Below, piece after piece: positions 59,531 through 64,000 of a stretch of DNA of 64,000 nt (the stretch's first letter is position 1; each line of letters begins with the position of its first letter). Location of the stretch: NCBI RefSeq assembly GCF_029853695.1, contig NZ_CP122537.1, forward strand, positions 558,001-622,000. The letters are read 5' to 3'. Source of the DNA: Jannaschia sp. GRR-S6-38 (GTDB lineage: Bacteria; Pseudomonadota; Alphaproteobacteria; Rhodobacterales; Rhodobacteraceae). The notes below the pieces were generated by a model. The model was not told the DNA's origin. It made no database searches and worked only from the letters and a program-made list of their open reading frames with translations. The translations under genes and the position numbers were made by a program.

Positions 59531-60279
59531 TAGAATTCCCCGCCTGAGATCTGCAGCGCCTGGCCGTTCACGCTGCGCGCCGCGTCGGAACACAGATAGA
59601 GCGCCATCGCCGCCACCTCGTCGGCGCCGATCAGGCGGCCATGCGGGTTCGCATCCAGGATCGCGGCCTGGGCCGCCTCTTCGCTCAGCCCCCGGCCGCG
59701 CAGCCGCTCCAGGTTGGTCGAGACGATGTCGGTATCCACATAGGCCGGGCAGATCGCGTTGATCGTCAGCGGCTTCTTCACGAAATCCGCGGCCAGCCCG
59801 CGCACCAGCCCGATCATCCCATGTTTCGACGCCGTGTAGCAGGCCGCCCCGCGCAGCCCCTTCAGCCCGGCGATCGAGCTGATCGCGATGACCCGGCCCC
59901 AGCCTTCCTCCAGCATGTCGGGGATGGTCGCGCGGAAGCTATGGAAGCAGCCGTCGAGATTGATCGCCATCATCTGCCGCCAGAATTCGGCGTCGGTCTC
60001 GGCCAGGTTGCGGCCCTCGGCGATGCCCGCATTGGCGACGCAGATATGGACCGGCCCGTTCGCGCGCCGCGCCTCGGCCACGCCCGCCACGACCGAGGCC
60101 TCCTCGGCCACGTCCATCGCGATCGGCGTGACGCCCGGGACGGCGCGCAGCGCCTCGATCCGGCGCCCGGTGATCGTGACCGCCGCGCCCGCGTCGCGCA
60201 GGGCCTCCGCGATGGCGCGGCCGATCCCGGTCCCGCCGCCCGTGACCAGCGCGTGGCGGCCGTCCAATTCGTTCCCCAA
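59530..60279 (-). CDS. SDR-family oxidoreductase
   Basis: A 249-residue short-chain dehydrogenase of 3-hydroxybutyrate-dehydrogenase or FabG type. It has ALVTGGGTGIGRAIAEAL near 10-27, the NAGIAEG block, catalytic Ser (ISSIAGLKG), and the YTASKHGMIGLVRGLA motif with Tyr-x-x-x-Lys. The start appears to be TTG at 60279: AAGGAG lies seven bases before it and no ATG or GTG suits the conserved N-terminus. It is upstream of kynU in the same transcript; the substrate could be a tryptophan-pathway or unrelated compound. Confidence 0.87.
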   Translation of the reverse strand: MGNELDGRHALVTGGGTGIGRAIAEALRDAGAAVTITGRRIEALRAVPGVTPIAMDVAEEASVVAGVAEARRANGPVHICVANAGIAEGRNLAETDAEFWRQMMAINLDGCFHSFRATIPDMLEEGWGRVIAISSIAGLKGLRGAACYTASKHGMIGLVRGLAADFVKKPLTINAICPAYVDTDIVSTNLERLRGRGLSEEAAQAAILDANPHGRLIGADEVAAMALYLCSDAARSVNGQALQISGGEF

Positions 60280-60390
60280 GGGAATTCTCCTTCGCGCAAT
60301 AAAGTGTCGCAACGGCCCGGGTTGTCTTGAGCAACCGAAACGCCGCAGGTAAGGAGCAGCCTCATGCCACCGTCCCGGGGAGACAATGCA

Positions 60391-61965
60391 ATGAAGATCG
60401 GCGCACCGAAAGAGGTCCAGGACGACGAAGCCCGCGTCGCCATCACCCCCGAAAGCGCCGGCCATTTGCAGAAGCTGGGCCACGAGGTCGCCATCGAGGC
60501 GGGTGCGGGCGAGAAGGCGGGCTTCACCGACGCCGCCTATCGCGATGCGGGCGTTGAGGTGGTGAAATCCGCGGCCCAGCTCTTCAAGCTGGCCGACGTG
60601 ATCGTCAAGGTCCGCCCCCCGACCGAGACCGAGGTCAAGCGCCTCACCCATGGCAAGACGCTGATTTCCTTCTTCTATCCCGGCTCGAACGAGGCGCTGA
60701 TGGAGATGGCCAAGGACAAGGGCGCTTCGGTCATCGCGATGGACATGGTCCCCCGCATCAGCCGCGCGCAGAAGATGGACGCACTGTCTTCCATGGCCAA
60801 TATCGCCGGCTACCGCGCCGTGATCGAGGCGGGCAACAATTTCGGCCGCTTCTTCACCGGCCAGGTGACGGCCGCGGGCAAGGTGCCGCCGGCCAAAGTG
60901 CTGGTCGTCGGCGCGGGCGTCGCGGGCCTCGCCGCCATCGGCACCTCGACCTCGCTGGGCGCGATCACCTACGCCTTCGACGTCCGCCCCGAGGTGGCCG
61001 AACAGATCGAGTCGATGGGCGCGCAGTTCGTGTTCCTCGAATTCTCCGACGACGAGCTGCCCGACGGCGCCGAGACGGGCGGCTACGCGCCCCCCTCCTC
61101 CCCCGAATTCCAGGAAAAGCAGCTCGCCAAGTTCCGCGAGATGGCGCCCGAGATCGACATCGTCATCACCACCGCGCTGATCCCCAACCGGCCCGCCCCG
61201 GTGCTCTGGACCAAGGACATGGTCGAGGCGATGAAGCCCGGCTCGGTGATCATCGACCTCGCCGCCGAGCGCGGCGGCAATTGCGAGCTGACCGAGAAGG
61301 ACGCCAAGATCGTCACCGAAAACGGCGTGACCATCGTCGGCTACACCGATTTCGCCAGCCGCATGGCCACGCAATCCTCGGTCCTCTACGGCAACAACAT
61401 CCGCCACATGATCGCCGACCTGACCCCCGGCAAGGACGGCCAGATCGTCCACGACATGGAGGACGACGTGATCCGCGGCGCGACCATCGCCCATGCCGGC
61501 GAGATCACCTGGCCGCCCCCGCCCCCGAAGGTGGCGGCCATCGCCGTCCAGAAGAAGGAAAAGCCCAAGGAGCTGACGGCCGAGGAAAAGCGCGCCCAAG
61601 AGGTCGCGGCCTTCCAGTCCGAGACCAAGTTCCAGGTCGGGCTGATCGCCACCGGCGGCATTCTCCTGCTGCTCGCCGGCCTCTTCACGCCGGCCAGCTT
61701 CATGCAGCATTTCATCGTCTTCACCCTGGCCTGCTTCGTGGGCTTCCAGGTGATCTGGGGCGTCGCGCACAGCCTGCACACGCCGCTGATGGCGGTGACC
61801 AACGCGATCTCTTCGATCATCATCCTCGGCGCGCTGCTGCAGATCGGATCGGGCAGCTTCCTCGTCATCTTCCTCGCCGCGCTCTCGGTCTTCATGGCTG
61901 GGATCAACATTTTCGGCGGCTTCCTCGTGACACGGCGCATGCTCGCCATGTTCCAGAAGTCGTAA
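60391..61965 (+). CDS. pntA: NAD(P) transhydrogenase subunit alpha
   Basis: PntA binds NAD(H) and carries part of the proton channel of the proton-driven transhydrogenase that makes NADPH. The 524-residue protein begins [20 protein letters not shown], has the NAD motif [22 protein letters not shown] as its Rossmann loop (within 170-195), and ends in four membrane helices (about 415-515). It is a full-length fused alpha subunit, not split as in Rhodospirillum. Another in-frame ATG at 60364 follows AAGGAG by seven bases; start choice is open, but family alignment favours 60391. Confidence 0.93.
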   Translation: MKIGAPKEVQDDEARVAITPESAGHLQKLGHEVAIEAGAGEKAGFTDAAYRDAGVEVVKSAAQLFKLADVIVKVRPPTETEVKRLTHGKTLISFFYPGSNEALMEMAKDKGASVIAMDMVPRISRAQKMDALSSMANIAGYRAVIEAGNNFGRFFTGQVTAAGKVPPAKVLVVGAGVAGLAAIGTSTSLGAITYAFDVRPEVAEQIESMGAQFVFLEFSDDELPDGAETGGYAPPSSPEFQEKQLAKFREMAPEIDIVITTALIPNRPAPVLWTKDMVEAMKPGSVIIDLAAERGGNCELTEKDAKIVTENGVTIVGYTDFASRMATQSSVLYGNNIRHMIADLTPGKDGQIVHDMEDDVIRGATIAHAGEITWPPPPPKVAAIAVQKKEKPKELTAEEKRAQEVAAFQSETKFQVGLIATGGILLLLAGLFTPASFMQHFIVFTLACFVGFQVIWGVAHSLHTPLMAVTNAISSIIILGALLQIGSGSFLVIFLAALSVFMAGINIFGGFLVTRRMLAMFQKS

Positions 61966-61978
61966 GGGGGCACCTTCA

Positions 61979-63475
61979 ATGGAAATCGGTTTCACCAATG
62001 CGGCCTACGTGGTCGCGGGCGTCCTCTTCATCCTGTCGCTGGGCGGGCTCTCGGGCCAGGAGTCGGCCAAGCGCGCCGTCTGGTACGGCATCGTCGGCAT
62101 GGCACTCGCCGTGCTGGCCACGCTCTTCGGGCCGGGCGCCGGGCTCTGGCCGGTCTCGATCATCCTGATCGGGCTGGGCGGCGCCATCGGCTACGTGCTG
62201 GCCACCCGGGTCCAGATGACCCAGATGCCCGAACTCGTGGCCGCGATGCACAGCCTCGTGGGCCTCGCCGCGGTCTTCGTGGGCCTCAACGCCCATATCG
62301 AGATCGGCCGCGTCGCCGCCGCCTTCACCGAGGCCGGCCTGCCCTTCCCGCGCCCCTATGACGCCGCGCCCGAACAGGTCGCCGCCTCCGCCGTGGTCGC
62401 CGAGCAGTTCCGCGGCTTCGGCGCCGTGGTCGCCAAGAAGATCCCGGTCGAGATCACGATCCTGCAGATCGAGCTCTTCCTCGGCGTCTTCATCGGCGCG
62501 GTCACCTTCACCGGCTCGGTCATCGCCTATGGCAAGCTCGCCGGCCGCGTGAACACCGCCGCCGCCAAGCTGCCGGGCGGGCATATGCTGAACGCCGCCG
62601 CCGCGGCGATCTCGGTGCTGTGCCTGTTCTGGTACGTCTCCTCGGGCGGGGCCATCCCGCTCCTGCTGATGACGCTCGCCGCGCTCTTCATCGGCTATCA
62701 CCTGATCATGGGCATCGGCGGCGCGGACATGCCGGTCGTCGTCTCGATGCTCAACAGCTATTCCGGCTGGGCGGCCGCCGCGATCGGCTTCAGCCTCGGC
62801 AACGATCTCCTGATCGTCGTGGGCGCGCTGGTCGGCTCCTCGGGCGCGATCCTCTCCTACATCATGTGCAAGGCGATGAACCGCAGCTTCGTCTCGGTCA
62901 TCCTGGGCGGCTTCGGCGGCCCGGCGGGCGCGCAGATGGCGGTCGAGGGCGAGCAGGTGGCGATCGATGCCGACGGCGTGGCCAACGCCCTGAACGAGGC
63001 CGACAGCGTCATCATCGTCCCCGGCTACGGCATGGCCGTGGCCCAGGCGCAGACCGCCGTGGCCGAGCTCACGCGCAAGCTGCGCGCCAAGGGCAAGGTC
63101 GTGCGCTTCGCCATCCACCCCGTCGCGGGCCGCCTGCCCGGCCACATGAACGTTCTTCTGGCCGAGGCGAAGGTGCCCTACGACATCGTGCTGGAAATGG
63201 ACGAGATCAACGAGGACTTCCCCGACACCGACGTGGCCATCGTCATCGGCTCGAACGACATCGTGAACCCGGCCGCGCAGGACGATCCGAATTCGCCCAT
63301 CGCCGGGATGCCGGTGCTCGAAGTCTGGCGGTCCAAGCAGGTCTTTGTCTCCAAGCGCGGCCAGGGCACCGGCTATTCCGGCATCGAGAACCCGCTCTTC
63401 TTCAAGGACAACACGCGCATGTTCTACGGCGACGCCAAGGCCTCGCTCGATGCGCTGATGCCCAAGATCGACTGA
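61979..63475 (+). CDS. pntB: NAD(P) transhydrogenase subunit beta
   Basis: The 498-residue PntB completes the transhydrogenase. The first half is membrane (about nine helices up to residue 270), the second half the NADP(H)-binding domain with [15 protein letters not shown] near 345, [20 protein letters not shown] near 380, [19 protein letters not shown] near 419 and [11 protein letters not shown] near 465. It begins 13 bases after pntA. The pair is very likely one operon; the gene is full length. Confidence 0.96.
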   Translation: MEIGFTNAAYVVAGVLFILSLGGLSGQESAKRAVWYGIVGMALAVLATLFGPGAGLWPVSIILIGLGGAIGYVLATRVQMTQMPELVAAMHSLVGLAAVFVGLNAHIEIGRVAAAFTEAGLPFPRPYDAAPEQVAASAVVAEQFRGFGAVVAKKIPVEITILQIELFLGVFIGAVTFTGSVIAYGKLAGRVNTAAAKLPGGHMLNAAAAAISVLCLFWYVSSGGAIPLLLMTLAALFIGYHLIMGIGGADMPVVVSMLNSYSGWAAAAIGFSLGNDLLIVVGALVGSSGAILSYIMCKAMNRSFVSVILGGFGGPAGAQMAVEGEQVAIDADGVANALNEADSVIIVPGYGMAVAQAQTAVAELTRKLRAKGKVVRFAIHPVAGRLPGHMNVLLAEAKVPYDIVLEMDEINEDFPDTDVAIVIGSNDIVNPAAQDDPNSPIAGMPVLEVWRSKQVFVSKRGQGTGYSGIENPLFFKDNTRMFYGDAKASLDALMPKID

Positions 63476-63503
63476 GGCGACTCGCCCGCCCCAAACGAAC
63501 AAA

Positions 63504-63531
63504 CGCCCCGGCCTGAAGACAGACCGGGGCG
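63504..63531 (+). terminator. Hairpin after pntB
   Basis: CGCCCCGG and CCGGGGCG pair in a perfect 8-base stem with a 12-base loop, 28 bases after the pntB stop. No U-tract follows; termination may depend on Rho or be incomplete. Confidence 0.45.
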
Positions 63532-63636
63532 CCGCTCAAACGGATACTCCCCGCACCGCACAACCACCGGGAAGCATCCGGAGCCATCGGGCCGCGCGCA
63601 CCCGCGCAGGGCGCGGGGGGCGGCGGCCGATCACTG

Positions 63637-63657
63637 CGAACGCCCGAACGGCGTTCG
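63637..63657. repeat. Perfect inverted repeat in the 3' intergenic region
   Basis: CGAACGCC and GGCGTTCG flank a 5-base loop. It lies in the 379-base gap between pntB and the partial gene at the right edge. Apart from this and the hairpin at 63504 I see no gene in that gap. Its role (operator or terminator for the incoming minus-strand gene) is open. Confidence 0.35.
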
Positions 63658-63854
63658 ATCACGATGGGGGTCCTCTCGACGTCCGGCGCGGTGTGCGCAG
63701 CGCGGTGCCGGCGGGCGGACCTGACCTCAGTCTCGGGGTGCAGGCCACGCGGGAGAGGGGGGCATCGCGGTCTCCGTTCGGTGGTTCATCTGTCCAACGG
63801 GACGGCCCTTCCGATGGTTCCGCGCGCAGCGGATTTCTTTTGCCCCGACGCGGC

Positions 63855-64000
63855 TCAGATCAGCCGGTCGTAATCGCTCACCAACAGGTGCAGCGGCGGC
63901 TCGTCCTCCTCGATCTCCGCGAAGCGGCCGATGGGCTCGCGGAACCAGTTGTCGGTCGCGTCGTCGTTGACGGTCGACACCTCGCCGATCAGCACGTCGC
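63855..64000 (-). CDS. Partial protein of unknown function (C-terminus)
   Basis: A minus-strand frame runs from the right edge to a TGA at 63857-63855, giving at least 48 C-terminal residues (VNDDATDNWFREPIGRF, then acidic stretch, HLLVSDYDRLI at the end). The composition is acidic and protein-like, and codon usage fits the neighbourhood, so it is very likely real. I do not recognise the family. Confidence 0.65.
   Translation of the reverse strand, partial: DVLIGEVSTVNDDATDNWFREPIGRFAEIEEDEPPLHLLVSDYDRLI

Noticed and set aside
1..64000. CRISPR array, prophage, integrase or insertion sequence
   Set aside because: I found no regularly spaced repeat array with unique spacers (the only tandem array is the 32-base repeat without spacers), and no transposase, integrase or phage structural genes.

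Overview
The window is a very GC-rich, gene-dense chromosomal segment of an alphaproteobacterium, most likely in the Rhodobacterales (Roseobacter/Paracoccaceae group). The reasons are the rpoZ-(p)ppGpp synthase-DUF2062-pdxJ-acpS order, a tandem set of three peptide deformylase genes next to fmt, a small DUF6324-type protein, the rpmH-rnpA-yidD-ttcA-yidC-MOSC-engB-argB series, and a tRNA-His without an encoded G-1. Most of the window is core genome. I see no prophage, CRISPR array, rRNA operon or intact insertion sequence.

Layout. 1-5.4 kb (minus): rpoZ, the RelA/SpoT homologue, DUF2062 protein, pdxJ, a LysE exporter, start of acpS; folK lies just upstream of rpoZ. 5.4-13.4 kb: NYN-domain protein, TRIC channel, rnhA, a methyltransferase, DUF3429 protein, a second LysE exporter, a pyridoxamine-phosphate-oxidase-like protein, ispH, a c-type cytochrome and a GMC oxidoreductase. 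13.4-19 kb: fmt with three deformylase genes, a MalY/PatB C-S lyase, a GH13 glucosidase and tRNA-His. 19-25.5 kb: GNAT and DUF6324 genes, two adjacent diverged secreted proteins (one AT-rich), mmcB with a near-consensus SOS box and a duplicated tail, a nested inverted-repeat element, and prs. 25.5-33 kb: THUMP RNA methyltransferase, LysR-hyuA-hyuB, and a GGDEF-EAL protein.

33-44.3 kb is an accessory catabolic island with two divergent arms. The left arm holds a complete sugar-type ABC importer (ATPase, binding protein, two permeases), a UPF0261/Tm-1-like protein and a class II aldolase. The right arm holds a GntR/FCD regulator, an MBL-fold lactonase-like protein, a HAD hydrolase, a second class II aldolase and an FGGY kinase. 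The same 10-mer lies in the promoter between the arms and again before the lactonase gene, which makes it a candidate GntR operator. The likely logic is import, optional lactone opening, phosphorylation and retro-aldol cleavage; the substrate is not known.

44.4-64 kb: tRNA-Arg, an orphan histidine kinase, a flavin disulfide-oxidoreductase-like protein paired with a TVP38/DedA-type membrane protein, the rpmH-rnpA-yidD operon, ttcA with an EAL phosphodiesterase, yidC-MOSC-engB-argB (engB carries a one-base frameshift in a C8 run), DUF3422 protein, kynureninase with an SDR, and pntAB.

Most worth checking: the engB frameshift; a deformylase paralogue that has lost both its cysteine ligand and its catalytic glutamate; the AT-rich secreted paralogue pair; the SOS box and relic tail at mmcB; the nested inverted repeats at 22.5 kb; and the GntR island. 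Many neighbours overlap as GTGA or ATGA, pointing to widespread translational coupling.
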